Assembly: GCA_949290295.1 (NCBI GenBank)
Contig: CASERH010000024.1
Coordinates: 1-37,987, forward strand
DNA from: an uncultured Pseudomonadota bacterium
Lineage (GTDB): Bacteria > Pseudomonadota > Alphaproteobacteria > RF32 > CAG-239
DNA: 37,987 nt
Direction: 5' to 3'
This document shows, piece by piece, positions 8,377 through 16,653 of the stretch (position 1 is its first letter; every line of letters starts with the position of its first letter). A program made the position numbers and the translations under genes. Under the pieces are notes generated by a model. That model was given only the letters and a program-made list of their open reading frames with translations, was not told the DNA's origin and did not search any database.

Positions 8377-9153
8377 TTATTCAGTCAGCACCATATAAGT
8401 AATTTTATCATTATCGGCCTGCAAAACACGGAATCCGATGTTATTAATGGTAATCAAGCCAGGCTTATTGGGGAAACTGATGTTTTTAAAGACGCCACCG
8501 TCGCCGAACCCTTGATCATAATCCAAATAAGTAAACCAGATTCTGTCGAGCTTGACACCGTCATACTTAACATCAAAGCCTTTAATAGCCTCACTCTGCT
8601 CTGCTTTGGTATTTTTAATCTCAATCATTTTCAGATCTGCCGGATAAGGAAAAAACTCCGTATCCAAAAGCACAAGATAATCCCCGTCTATCTGACCGAT
8701 TTTATTATAAAAGCCGCCATTTCCATCAATCAAAACGGCATAACCATCCATCTCTCCTGGGATCATACGATAGACTTGCCCGTCAATAGTCACCTCACCG
8801 ATAAGCTTATATTTTTTGTCCGCCTTCAACACAATCGGCAACGAAGCGCTGTTCAAGGCTCCGTTTTTATTGGGTTTCATATATTCCTGAGCATAGTAAT
8901 TTTTCTGATAAACCTTGCTATTGAGGACCGAATAGCCGGTATAAACGGTCTGTGCCACATTGGGCTTAAAATTTCGCTCTTCCACCCGCTCGGTTCTAAG
9001 CAACGTAGGCTTTCCATCCGTCTCATAAAAAGTAATTTTATGCCCGTTCCACATAGTAAAAATATCATTGCGCTGAGGCAAAATATTATAATCTCCGGCT
9101 CTAAAACAGCCTGTCAACAACGCCAAAGACACCAACAGACATAATTTTTTCAT
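8377..9153 (-). CDS. Putative lipoprotein of unknown function
   Basis: 258 residues. The N-terminus MKKLCLLVSLALLTGC is a lipoprotein signal peptide with lipobox LTGC and lipidated C16, so the mature protein is membrane-anchored in the periplasm or on the outer membrane. The rest is soluble and beta-rich (KITFYETDGKPTLLRTERVE, YRMIPGEMDGYAVLIDGNGG). No family was recognised. It diverges from prmA across a 100-bp AT-rich gap. GAGGGGACCTC precedes the ATG. Confidence 0.8.
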   Translation of the reverse strand: MKKLCLLVSLALLTGCFRAGDYNILPQRNDIFTMWNGHKITFYETDGKPTLLRTERVEERNFKPNVAQTVYTGYSVLNSKVYQKNYYAQEYMKPNKNGALNSASLPIVLKADKKYKLIGEVTIDGQVYRMIPGEMDGYAVLIDGNGGFYNKIGQIDGDYLVLLDTEFFPYPADLKMIEIKNTKAEQSEAIKGFDVKYDGVKLDRIWFTYLDYDQGFGDGGVFKNISFPNKPGLITINNIGFRVLQADNDKITYMVLTE

Positions 9154-9253
9154 GAGGTCCCCTCTTCTTGTTCAAATTAAATTTATTTTTAATTATTATA
9201 CTATAAACTTCGTTTAGTAAATAATTTTATAACATCAGGGATAACTCTACAAA

Positions 9254-10117
9254 ATGATGAGCAGTTGTTGGCAGATAAGCTTTCATCCTAAAGGACAGAT
9301 AAGCGAAGAGTTTGAAAATTTCTTAGAAGAATATTTTGAAGTTTACGCCCAAAATTTTGACGATGACGGTAAAGATGAATACATAGGCTACACGGCCAAA
9401 GATTTCAAAGAAGAAGATATGCAAGAAAGCGCAAAAAAGCGCGGACTCACATTGCCGCCTTATAAGATTGAGAAATTAGAAAGCACCAACTGGCTCAAAG
9501 ACTATGTTATCCGCTTTGCCCCGTTTGAGGTCGCAGATTTCTGCATTTATGGCATTCACGAAAAAGAAGCGCCCAAAACCAAGAAAATTCCGCTTCAAAT
9601 TTATGCCGCCACCGCTTTTGGCTCAGACCACCAAACCACCAGAGCGTGTTTAACCGCCATCAGCGAGCTGTATCACAACGGTTTTGTACCCCAAAAGATT
9701 TTAGATGTCGGCACAGGGTCCGGCATTTTGTCTTTAGCAGCTGCCAGTCTTTGGCCCAAGGCAGAAATCACAGCGGTAGATATAGATGATGAATCTGTAC
9801 TTGTAACCCAAAGCAATGCCCAAAACAACAACTTAGATAGCCACCTAAAAATATGCCAAAGCGATGGCTATAAAGCCCCTTTGGTTAAAGAAAACGCCCC
9901 CTATGATTTGGTTTTGGCTAATATTTTGGCACGTCCACTCTTAGAAATGGCTCCGGATTTGCAAAAACACCTGTCTGCTAAAGGTTATGCGATTCTTTCA
10001 GGTTTTGTAGACAATCAAACAGATTGGATTATTTCCACCCATCAACAACACGGGCTTAAATCGTGCAAGCTATATGAATTTGATAACTGGCGCGCAGCCC
10101 TACTGCAAAAGGCATAA
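9254..10117 (+). CDS. prmA: Ribosomal protein L11 methyltransferase PrmA
   Basis: A SAM-dependent methyltransferase that modifies lysines and the N-terminus of ribosomal protein L11. 287 residues. An N-terminal substrate-recognition domain is followed by AATAFGSDHQTTRACLTAI, then the SAM motif LDVGTGSGILSLAAASLWPK (about 152-171) and AVDIDDESVLVTQSNAQNN. The catalytic-site NILARPLLEMAPDL matches the family NILAxPL motif. No strong Shine-Dalgarno precedes ATGATG at 9254, so the start could be the second ATG. Confidence 0.93.
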   Translation: MMSSCWQISFHPKGQISEEFENFLEEYFEVYAQNFDDDGKDEYIGYTAKDFKEEDMQESAKKRGLTLPPYKIEKLESTNWLKDYVIRFAPFEVADFCIYGIHEKEAPKTKKIPLQIYAATAFGSDHQTTRACLTAISELYHNGFVPQKILDVGTGSGILSLAAASLWPKAEITAVDIDDESVLVTQSNAQNNNLDSHLKICQSDGYKAPLVKENAPYDLVLANILARPLLEMAPDLQKHLSAKGYAILSGFVDNQTDWIISTHQQHGLKSCKLYEFDNWRAALLQKA

Positions 10118-10121
10118 GACA

Positions 10122-11801
10122 ATGACAATTTCAGATTTGCAAAAAGAATTGATAAAACACAAATGGGATGCCTACATCATCACCCGCGGTAATATGTTTT
10201 TAAGCCAAGAAGCCACGCTGAAAGAAGAAAACAAGCTATATGAAATTTGCGGTTTCAGCGGCTCAGCCGGAACCTTGATTGTTTTTAAAGATAGTGCTGT
10301 TTTACTGGTAGACGGCCGCTACGAACTCCAAGCCGCCAAAGAAGTCAATACAGAAGAAGTCAAGGTTATTTGCACTTCAGACAGTGTTGGTAGCTGGCTC
10401 CAAAAAGAAGATATAAGCGGCTTAAATATTGCCTATGACCCCTGGTGCCACTCCATAAGCGAGGTTGAATTCTGGAATCGAGCCATAAAAAAACATCACT
10501 TTGTTGAAGACAACATCGGAGTTCTTGGCACCAGAATCTCCTCTCAAATTGCGGATATTTTTGAACATGATATTGAGTTTGCCGGCGTTTCGGTAGAAGA
10601 AAAAATTTCTTATATGACGGATTTTATAAACAAAAATAAGTTGGAAGCTTATTTTATCAGCGAGTGCGAGGCTGTCTCTTGGCTCTTGAATTTGCGTTCA
10701 AACTGCCTGCCATACACTCCGGTTTTAAGAGCCTTTGCCCTGGTTGACAAAGAAGGAGAGGTAAGCTTATTTACCAATGATTTAAACAAGATAGAAACCG
10801 AGCTTGCTCGCTATAAAGGCAAAGAAATCGGTCTTTCTCCCAACGCCACACCCAAGAAGATACAAAATCTGATGAAAGACCACAAAATCTGGATTTGCAA
10901 TCTGGCAAACCCGATTCTCTCTTGGAAAGCGGCCAAAAATGCGGTGGAGCTGGAAGGTTTTCGCCGTGCACACATCCGTGATGGTGTTGCCGTCTGCAAG
11001 TTTTTGTATTGGCTGGAAAACAACTGGCAAGGGCAAGATGAATTTTCCATTGCGGAGAAGCTTAAAGAATTCAGGGCCCAGGGAGAAAACTTCAAAGACT
11101 TGAGTTTTGAAACCATAGCCGCATTTGGTAGCAATGGAGCCATTGTTCACTACACACCCAAAAAAGAAACGGCTCTTGCCTTAGAGGCCGATTCAGTTTT
11201 GCTGCTAGATAGTGGCGCTCAGTATCTTGACGGCACAACAGACATCACCCGCACCATTGCCATCGGCAAAGTTGAAGATAAAATAAAAGACAGCTTCACA
11301 CAGGTATTGAAAGCGCATATTGCCGCCGCCTCGAGCCGTTTTCCGAGCGGCACACAAGGGCGCGCTATTGATACTATAGCCAGGGCTGAATTATGGCACT
11401 TTGGTAAAGACTTCAACCACGGCACCGGGCATGGCGTCGGTTGTTTTGGCTGTGTGCATGAAAGCCCTGTTTCTCTATCCCGCCGCAGCAAATCCCCGCT
11501 TGAGAAAAGCCAAGTGACATCCATTGAGCCGGGCTATTACGTTGCCGGAGAATATGGTATCAGAATAGAGAATTTGTACTATATTGCTGAAGATAACAAT
11601 CCGGATTTCGCCGAGCCGATGCTGAAATTTGAAAATTTAACCTTAGTGCCTATTGATAAACGCCTCATCAATAAATATCTCCTAACTAAGCAGGAAATAA
11701 GCTGGCTCAATGACTACCACAAAGAAGTCTACCAAAAACTAAACCAGCTATTGCCCTCAGAAATGCAAAATTGGCTGACTGTTTCCTGCGCCCCACTATA
11801 A
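10122..11801 (+). CDS. pepP: Xaa-Pro aminopeptidase (aminopeptidase P, M24B family)
   Basis: A dinuclear metallopeptidase removing N-terminal residues ahead of proline. 559 residues from ATG 10122 (MTISDLQKELIKHKWDAYII), 4 nt after prmA; an earlier in-frame ATG lies inside prmA and is not used here. It has the three-domain layout of eukaryotic-type APP: two creatinase-like N-terminal domains (to about 310), the pita-bread M24 domain, and the short C-terminal PIDKRLINKYLLTKQEISWL. Visible metal ligands are D363 and D374 (LLDSGAQYLDGTTDITRT) and H437 (NHGTGHGVG), with glutamates downstream (SIEPGYY, IRIENL). Confidence 0.92.
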   Translation: MTISDLQKELIKHKWDAYIITRGNMFLSQEATLKEENKLYEICGFSGSAGTLIVFKDSAVLLVDGRYELQAAKEVNTEEVKVICTSDSVGSWLQKEDISGLNIAYDPWCHSISEVEFWNRAIKKHHFVEDNIGVLGTRISSQIADIFEHDIEFAGVSVEEKISYMTDFINKNKLEAYFISECEAVSWLLNLRSNCLPYTPVLRAFALVDKEGEVSLFTNDLNKIETELARYKGKEIGLSPNATPKKIQNLMKDHKIWICNLANPILSWKAAKNAVELEGFRRAHIRDGVAVCKFLYWLENNWQGQDEFSIAEKLKEFRAQGENFKDLSFETIAAFGSNGAIVHYTPKKETALALEADSVLLLDSGAQYLDGTTDITRTIAIGKVEDKIKDSFTQVLKAHIAAASSRFPSGTQGRAIDTIARAELWHFGKDFNHGTGHGVGCFGCVHESPVSLSRRSKSPLEKSQVTSIEPGYYVAGEYGIRIENLYYIAEDNNPDFAEPMLKFENLTLVPIDKRLINKYLLTKQEISWLNDYHKEVYQKLNQLLPSEMQNWLTVSCAPL

Positions 11802-11843
11802 CCAATACACTTTTAAGACAGGTGTATAAAAGAGGAGAAACAG

Positions 11844-12299
11844 ATGCGCAAACTTTTGCTTGCTTTAGGCTTGGTCTTTGCCTTTTCCGCACAAGCTCAG
11901 GTTGTCCCAACCGATGGCTATATGCCCTCGCAAGGAATAGAACCCTATTTTGACGCCGATGAAAGCAGTTATGATAAATCAATTATTTATATTTTTTTCA
12001 ACAACGAGCCTTGCTATACCTGTGCCGCCGCCATTGAAATGATAGAACAATTCTATGACCAAAATTTCATTGATGAATATAATATGTTCATGATTAATTA
12101 TCAAAATGACGATGAAAACAATTTCATACAAACCTACAATCTTTCACGGCCGCTTGAAGTTGTGCTGGTACGCATAGATGACGGTGCACCCTTTGGCTAC
12201 ACCAAGATAGAGAATCTGCAAGACATGACCTCAGATCCGGTAAGTATGGAGGATTACTTTGTAAACCAAGTTAATAACTTTCTAGGCAACAATGGATAG
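11844..12299 (+). CDS. Small exported protein with thioredoxin-like CxxC motif
   Basis: 151 residues. MRKLLLALGLVFAFSAQAQ is a signal peptide with an AQA cleavage site near residue 18, so the protein is periplasmic or secreted. After a hydrophobic strand (IIYIFFNN) comes EPCYTC (C57, C60), in the place of a thioredoxin active site, then a helix (AAAIEMIEQFYDQNF) and a second strand (YNMFMINY). The strand-CxxC-helix-strand order suggests a shortened thioredoxin fold, but no cis-proline motif is clear. Shine-Dalgarno GAGGAGAAACAG. Strongly acidic mature region. The redox role is inference. Confidence 0.8.
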   Translation: MRKLLLALGLVFAFSAQAQVVPTDGYMPSQGIEPYFDADESSYDKSIIYIFFNNEPCYTCAAAIEMIEQFYDQNFIDEYNMFMINYQNDDENNFIQTYNLSRPLEVVLVRIDDGAPFGYTKIENLQDMTSDPVSMEDYFVNQVNNFLGNNG

Positions 12300-12328
12300 C
12301 TCGCTACTATTGATTTTAAGAAAGCGCC

Positions 12329-12356
12329 TTGACAAACTTTTAGTTGGTATTATTCT
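12329..12356 (+). promoter_or_regulatory. Promoter of the cold-shock gene
   Basis: A perfect TTGACA (12329-12334), a 16-nt spacer, and TATTCT (12351-12356). The leader to the ATG at 12409 is about 45 nt and holds a small inverted repeat (ATTGC/GCAAT). Confidence 0.65.
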
Positions 12357-12408
12357 AAATTAGAAATTGCTGGTTGCAATAGACAATTTTAGATAAGGGA
12401 ATAAGACA

Positions 12409-12618
12409 ATGGCAACAGGTACAGTCAAATGGTACAGCAGTATCAAAGGTTATGGCTTCATCACGCCCGATGAAGGTGATAAGGATGTATTCGTACACGT
12501 CACGCAAATAGAGCGCGCCGGCTTAAAGAGACTAAACGAGTTTCAAAAAGTAAGCTATGAAACTTATGATGACCGCGGCCGCACGGCGGCAGGAGAAATA
12601 AAGGTTCTTGGCTGGTAA
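12409..12618 (+). CDS. Cold-shock domain protein (CspA family)
   Basis: An RNA/ssDNA-binding OB-fold protein. 69 residues, standard length. RNP1-like KGYGFITPDEG (about 13-23) and RNP2-like DVFVHVTQIE (about 26-35) are intact; the first reads MATGTVKWYSSIKGYGFI, with S replacing the usual N/D in the FN/DxxKGYGFI context. It has its own promoter and a terminator directly downstream, so it is monocistronic. Confidence 0.95.
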   Translation: MATGTVKWYSSIKGYGFITPDEGDKDVFVHVTQIERAGLKRLNEFQKVSYETYDDRGRTAAGEIKVLGW

Positions 12619-12642
12619 ACTAATATAAAGAGAACCAAAAAA

Positions 12643-12677
12643 AATATCCCCGCAAATTGCGAGGATATTTTTTTTTA
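12643..12677. terminator. Bidirectional terminator between the csp gene and the UPF0104 gene
   Basis: AATATCC and GGATATT flank an inner CGCA/TGCG stem, with A tracts on the left and a run of T on the right. It can end the csp transcript (plus) and the convergent UPF0104 transcript (minus), whose stop lies at 12675. Confidence 0.8.
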
Positions 12678-13670
12678 TAATTGCTTGACATTTTCGGTTC
12701 TGAAAATCTTCAATTTTTCCAAGCGCTGCTTTTTGACATATTTCAAATAAGCCTCATATACAAAAAGCACCACGCCGGAGAAAATAAGCGGCAACAAATA
12801 GTAGATGACACGATAAGCAATAAGAGCGCCAAACAAAGTTGCCTGGTTGTGCTCTCCGGGAATGATATACATAAACAAGCCTTCAAACACGCCCAAACCA
12901 CCCGGCACTTGGCTAAACACACCAAGCACCTGGGCAATGATAAACACGCCCATAAAGGTATCAAAAGAGATATCCATAAAAGAGATAAGCGCAAAATACA
13001 AAACCAGCGATGCCATTAAAATATCAGCCGCGCCGATAAACACCTGTGCCAAGGCCATCCTAAAAGAAGGAATATCAAATTCCACTTCTTTAATGATAAT
13101 CGGTTTTTTGTAAAAGAGACTGGCACAAAAATAGATAAGCAAACCGATAGCTGAGACCAGAGTAACCACTTCGGTTGTCACCTTAGAAACGGAGCCGGCA
13201 CCAAAAGCATGGTTTGGGGTCAAGAAGTAACCAACAATAATCAAGAAGAAACACGCTACCAGATACGTAAAACCTGAGAAGGTAACCATCCGTACAATCT
13301 CGGTAGCATGGAAGCGCCATCTGGTATATAAACGGTAGCGGATAGTTCCGCCGGAGACGATGGCGTGCCCGGCATTATTGCTGACCGAAAAACCGATAAA
13401 CCCGGCAAAAATCCACTTCCACGGAGCAAGCTTACGTTTGATATAGCGCAAAGCCAAATAATCATAGGAAGACAAAGCGACATACCCGCCCAAAGAGGCC
13501 AAACAAGCCATCCATAAATTATGATGCGGAATAGAAAAGAGAGCCTCTTTAATATCCTGCCAACTATAACGAGAAAGTTGCACATAAAGCATATAAGCGG
13601 CCACCGCAAAGAAGAAAAGGCCAGCCCAAGAGACCATTTTTTTCAACAAACGTTTTGTTTTAAAAGCCAT
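12675..13670 (-). CDS. UPF0104 / lysylphosphatidylglycerol synthase-type membrane protein
   Basis: 331 residues with about eight transmembrane segments, matching the integral membrane domain shared by YbhN and the flippase part of MprF/LPG synthases. Visible family motifs include SNNAGHAIVSGGTIRYRLY (about 99-117) and the GGLGVFEG segment near residue 257. No aminoacyl-transferase domain is present, so it is a stand-alone membrane domain; lipid flipping is a plausible role but not shown. AAGGAT lies upstream of the ATG, and it diverges from the lactate dehydrogenase gene with its own promoter. Confidence 0.85.
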   Translation of the reverse strand: MAFKTKRLLKKMVSWAGLFFFAVAAYMLYVQLSRYSWQDIKEALFSIPHHNLWMACLASLGGYVALSSYDYLALRYIKRKLAPWKWIFAGFIGFSVSNNAGHAIVSGGTIRYRLYTRWRFHATEIVRMVTFSGFTYLVACFFLIIVGYFLTPNHAFGAGSVSKVTTEVVTLVSAIGLLIYFCASLFYKKPIIIKEVEFDIPSFRMALAQVFIGAADILMASLVLYFALISFMDISFDTFMGVFIIAQVLGVFSQVPGGLGVFEGLFMYIIPGEHNQATLFGALIAYRVIYYLLPLIFSGVVLFVYEAYLKYVKKQRLEKLKIFRTENVKQL

Positions 13671-13700
13671 CTGATTATCCTTAACAAAAAAACTCCGTAT

Positions 13701-13729
13701 AATATAAGTTCAATCGAGAAAGTCGTCAA
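13701..13729 (-). promoter_or_regulatory. Promoter of the UPF0104 gene
   Basis: On the minus strand TTGACG (13729-13724), a 17-nt spacer, then TATATT (13706-13701), about 30 nt ahead of the ATG at 13670. Strong match and spacing. Confidence 0.65.
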
Positions 13730-13751
13730 CAAAATTAAAATAATTTTTCGC

Positions 13752-13780
13752 TTAACATTAAGAGATAATGACTTTATATA
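13752..13780 (+). promoter_or_regulatory. Promoter of the lactate dehydrogenase gene
   Basis: TTAACA (13752-13757), a 17-nt spacer, then TATATA (13775-13780), 34 nt ahead of the ATG at 13815. It diverges from the UPF0104 promoter. Confidence 0.6.
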
Positions 13781-13814
13781 TAAGAATATCTTTATAATTT
13801 TTAAGGAGAAAGAG

Positions 13815-14759
13815 ATGAAAGTCGGGATAATTGGTGCTGGTTTTGTCGGTAGTACCACAGCCTATACCTTAGCCGTAAAAAATCTGGCCAGAGAAATTGT
13901 TTTGGTAGATATTAACAAAGATAAGGCAGAGGCTGAAGGATTAGACATTTTGCACGCAGGAGCCTTCAACGCCGGTTGCAAGGTTTATCAAGGAGGCTAT
14001 CCCGATCTTAAAGGAGCAGGCATTGTCATCATCACGGTAGACAGCCAAAAGACCTTAACCGATTCTCGCATGGTTTTGCTGGAAAGCAACACCAAAATCA
14101 TGCAAAACATTGTTCCTCAAATTGTAGAAAACGCACCAGAAAGTATCATTTTAATTGCCACCAATCCGGTAGATGTCATCACCAAGATTGTGCTTGATAT
14201 TTCTCATTTTCCAAGAGAGCGAGTTATTGGCTCCGGCACAGTTTTGGACACAGCCCGCTTTCGCTCGATGCTGAGTGAATATTTCAACGTTTCCCCCCGC
14301 TCCATTCATGCATATGTTATGGGAGAACACGGCAGTTCGTCTCTTGTTTCTTGGTCCACAGCCACAATCGGGGGTTCAGATATTGATGAATATGCCGCTC
14401 GCCTGAAAAAGCCTTTAACCAAAGACTTCAAAGAGCAAACCGCGCAAGATGTGATAGATGTCGGCTTCAAGATTTACCGCGGCAAAAAAGCAACTTATTA
14501 TGGCATAGCGAGCTCTTTGGTAAGCATTTGCGAGGCTATAATCAAAGATGAGCAAAGAGATTTAACCGTTTCAACCCTGCACCGTGAGGTAGCGGGAGTA
14601 AAAGACGTATGTTTGAGTCTGCCAACCATTGTAGACCGCCAAGGAGCACACGATGCAGCTGTTCCGAGTTTGGATAATGCGGAGATGACCACTCTTCGCC
14701 ACAGCGCTGAGGTTTTGAAACAAGCCACATCAGAGGCTGAAAAATTACTACAACCATAA
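13815..14759 (+). CDS. ldh: L-lactate dehydrogenase
   Basis: NAD-dependent pyruvate/L-lactate interconversion in the cytoplasm. 314 residues from ATG 13815, preceded by AAGGAG 7 nt away; a longer in-frame reading back to 13521 runs into the divergent promoter region and gene and is rejected. Rossmann motif GIIGAGFVGSTTAYTLA (residues 4-20), Q in the specificity loop (TVDSQKTLTDSR), NPVDVITKIV, LDTARFRSMLS, and the catalytic histidine in YVMGEHGSSSLVSWS. The Q and the GEHGSS context favour lactate over malate. An operon with the zinc-ribbon gene 16 nt downstream is likely. Confidence 0.88.
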   Translation: MKVGIIGAGFVGSTTAYTLAVKNLAREIVLVDINKDKAEAEGLDILHAGAFNAGCKVYQGGYPDLKGAGIVIITVDSQKTLTDSRMVLLESNTKIMQNIVPQIVENAPESIILIATNPVDVITKIVLDISHFPRERVIGSGTVLDTARFRSMLSEYFNVSPRSIHAYVMGEHGSSSLVSWSTATIGGSDIDEYAARLKKPLTKDFKEQTAQDVIDVGFKIYRGKKATYYGIASSLVSICEAIIKDEQRDLTVSTLHREVAGVKDVCLSLPTIVDRQGAHDAAVPSLDNAEMTTLRHSAEVLKQATSEAEKLLQP

Positions 14760-14775
14760 AAAAAGGAATTATAAC

Positions 14776-15243
14776 ATGGCGTTAATCAAATGCAAAGAAT
14801 GTGGCAAAGAAATCAGCAATGACGCAAAAATATGCCCTCATTGCGGTAAAAAAACAGCAAAAACCCCTGCTTTTTTAATCATCATCTGTGTAACATTCTT
14901 AGTCTTTCTAATAGGAACAGCACTTGACCAAGCCTCCCAAATGGATGAAGACTTCTCAGCAGAAGAATATGAAGAAGTCGAAGATGTTGAAATTTTACAA
15001 GACAATTTTTGCAACATTGGTTGGGGAGTAAGAGGTGTCTGCGGCCTAGCCATCAATAACACCAACAAAAAACTTTCTTATGTTCAAATAGAAATAAACT
15101 TATATAACAAAGAAGGCACTCATGTTGGCTCGACCATAGCCAACACCAACAATCTTGAGCCACAAAACAAGTGGAGATTTCAAGCGCCGGTTTTAGAACA
15201 TAACGTAGCCTCTTACAAGATTATGGGCATCACCTCACTCTAA
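14776..15243 (+). CDS. Zinc-ribbon, single-pass membrane protein with FxLYD-like domain
   Basis: 155 residues. An N-terminal zinc ribbon with C6, C9, C20 and C23 (IKCKECGKEI, KICPHCGKK), one transmembrane segment at about 31-48, an acidic linker (about 52-70), then a beta-sandwich-like domain (YVQIEINLYNKEGTHVGST, ending WRFQAPVLEHNVASYKIMGI) that resembles FxLYD domains. Topology: ribbon in the cytoplasm, sandwich outside. Function unknown. It follows ldh by 16 nt with its own AAGGA and is followed by a strong terminator. Confidence 0.78.
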   Translation: MALIKCKECGKEISNDAKICPHCGKKTAKTPAFLIIICVTFLVFLIGTALDQASQMDEDFSAEEYEEVEDVEILQDNFCNIGWGVRGVCGLAINNTNKKLSYVQIEINLYNKEGTHVGSTIANTNNLEPQNKWRFQAPVLEHNVASYKIMGITSL

Positions 15244-15253
15244 CAATCAAAAC

Positions 15254-15281
15254 AAAGCACCCCTCTGAGGGTGCTTTTTTT
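15254..15281 (+). terminator. Intrinsic terminator after the ldh/zinc-ribbon operon
   Basis: AAAGCACCC (15254-15262) pairs perfectly with GGGTGCTTT (15269-15277) around a 6-nt loop, followed by a T run. Confidence 0.9.
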
Positions 15282-15489
15282 AACTAGTACTTATTCAGTG
15301 CAAAAATACAACTCAACAAAAAGTGCAAAACAAAAATTTATAAACAGCATCTAAATGAGCTCTACCAATGTGTTAAGAAGAAAATTAACAAAACATTAAT
15401 AGAGCAATAAAAAAATAATTTTTTTTGCTTGCAAAAATAAAATCATTAGATGAGACTAAATATAAAACTACTCTTAAAAGGAGTGCAAC
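15282..15489. other. AT-rich non-coding stretch ahead of the small ORF
   Basis: 208 bases between the terminator and the small ORF. Very AT-rich with A tracts and no convincing ORF. A TTGCAA at 15429 and TAAATA/TATAAA near 15457-15466 are spaced too widely to call a promoter with confidence. Confidence 0.5.
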
Positions 15490-15630
15490 ATGATGCATAG
15501 AAGAGAATCGCGGGATAATGTTTCCCTCACCGAACAATCATCATCTTGCTTGTTTATAGGTGCTCCTTTTGGTATGCACAGTTTTGATAGTGCCTTTGTG
15601 GTTAATTCCGCAAAGGCTTTGTTTGTATAA
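15490..15630 (+). CDS. Candidate small protein (46 residues), unknown
   Basis: Begins MMHRRESRDNVSLTEQSSSC, contains CLFIGAPFGMHSFDSAF and ends VVNSAKALFV. The case for translation is AAAAGGAG at 15476-15483, 6 nt ahead of ATG, the best-placed Shine-Dalgarno in the area, and a start directly inside a long gene-free gap. Basic N-terminus, hydrophobic C-terminal third. No family was recognised with certainty, and the codons are not obviously biased, so it could be a chance frame or a remnant. The opposite-strand frame over the same bases lacks a good ribosome site. Confidence 0.4.
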   Translation: MMHRRESRDNVSLTEQSSSCLFIGAPFGMHSFDSAFVVNSAKALFV

Positions 15631-15654
15631 TCATAACTAAAGAATGGAAAAATA

Positions 15655-16563
15655 ATGAAGAAAACCATAGGCTTTTTAATTTTTGTAATTGTGATGTTGA
15701 GTGCCGCTTCTTCGCAGGCACAAAATACCCCCCCTCAGATTAGCGATGAACAAGCTCATGAGATTGTGTTGAATGGAACACCGGATGATGTAAAAAAACT
15801 TATTCAGAGTGGGTATGATGTGAATAAAGTGTATCTTTGTAATACGTTGTTAAATGAAGCAATAAAAAGTTTAGTACAATCTCAAATAGGTATTGAAAAA
15901 CCTGAAGATGTTTTAAAAAAAATAAAAATATTAGTTAATTCTGGTGCAGATGTTAATAAAAACGGATGCCCAGGAGAAGCTTTTTCTTCATTATCCTGGG
16001 TTGTATCTTTACCATTGCAAATGCAAAAAATGGAACAAGATGTATATAAAACAATTAATAAAAAAATTAATGAAGGTACAGGATATTGTGATTGGGAGGG
16101 CTTAATTTCTAAACCATGTAAAGATATTACCTTAGAAGAACGTAAAAAAATTAATATTTTCTTTCAAGAAGCCTATAAAAATAGTTATGCAATGATCATG
16201 CCCTATATTATGCAAATAATGAAATATTTAATTGATCACGGAGCCGATGTTAATGCAAAAGATATTCATGGTCAAACACCTCTCCATCATGCTTCTATTA
16301 TTCCTCAAAATATAACAGTTGAACCTGTAACATATCTTATTGAAAGCGGTGCAAATATAAATGCTAGAGATTCCTTTGGTCAAACACCATTATTTTTTGC
16401 TCACGGGGCAAAAAATAATGGTGTTGTTGAGGTATTAATAAAAGCAGGTGCCGATAAAAAAATTCGTAATCACGTGGGGGCTTTGTATTTTCAAGTGAAT
16501 GGGGCTGTTAACACTAGTGTTACATTGCAAGAAGATGGAAAGATAATTCAAGAAAATTTTTAA
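15655..16563 (+). CDS. Secreted ankyrin-repeat protein
   Basis: 302 residues. MKKTIGFLIFVIVMLSAASSQAQ is a signal peptide (cleavage near 23). Ankyrin repeats are visible at about 30-55 (GTPDDVKKLIQSGYDVNKV), 80-100 (ILVNSGADVNKNGCPGEA), 188-212 (YLIDHGADVNAKDIHGQTPL), 220-248 (YLIESGANINARDSFGQTPL) and 252-285 (VLIKAGADKKIRNHVG). A degenerate middle region (about 105-180) lacks clear repeats. Exported ankyrin proteins usually mediate protein binding; no target can be read here. Base use is clearly more AT-rich than in neighbouring housekeeping genes, suggesting recent acquisition. Confidence 0.85.
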   Translation: MKKTIGFLIFVIVMLSAASSQAQNTPPQISDEQAHEIVLNGTPDDVKKLIQSGYDVNKVYLCNTLLNEAIKSLVQSQIGIEKPEDVLKKIKILVNSGADVNKNGCPGEAFSSLSWVVSLPLQMQKMEQDVYKTINKKINEGTGYCDWEGLISKPCKDITLEERKKINIFFQEAYKNSYAMIMPYIMQIMKYLIDHGADVNAKDIHGQTPLHHASIIPQNITVEPVTYLIESGANINARDSFGQTPLFFAHGAKNNGVVEVLIKAGADKKIRNHVGALYFQVNGAVNTSVTLQEDGKIIQENF

Positions 16564-16653
16564 TATAATAAAAAATAAAGGTATTTATAAAATTTATTAT
16601 TTTCAGTTTATCATATACCAATTTTCAACATCTTAATTTATTGGAGAAAAATA

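Noticed and set aside
13521..13814. N-terminal extension of lactate dehydrogenase
   Set aside because: It crosses the divergent promoter pair and part of the UPF0104 gene; the Rossmann fold starts at 13815 directly after AAGGAG.
15474..15668. 64-codon minus-strand frame in the ankyrin upstream gap
   Set aside because: No ribosome site, and it overlaps the ankyrin gene start; the plus-strand frame at 15490 has much better initiation signals.
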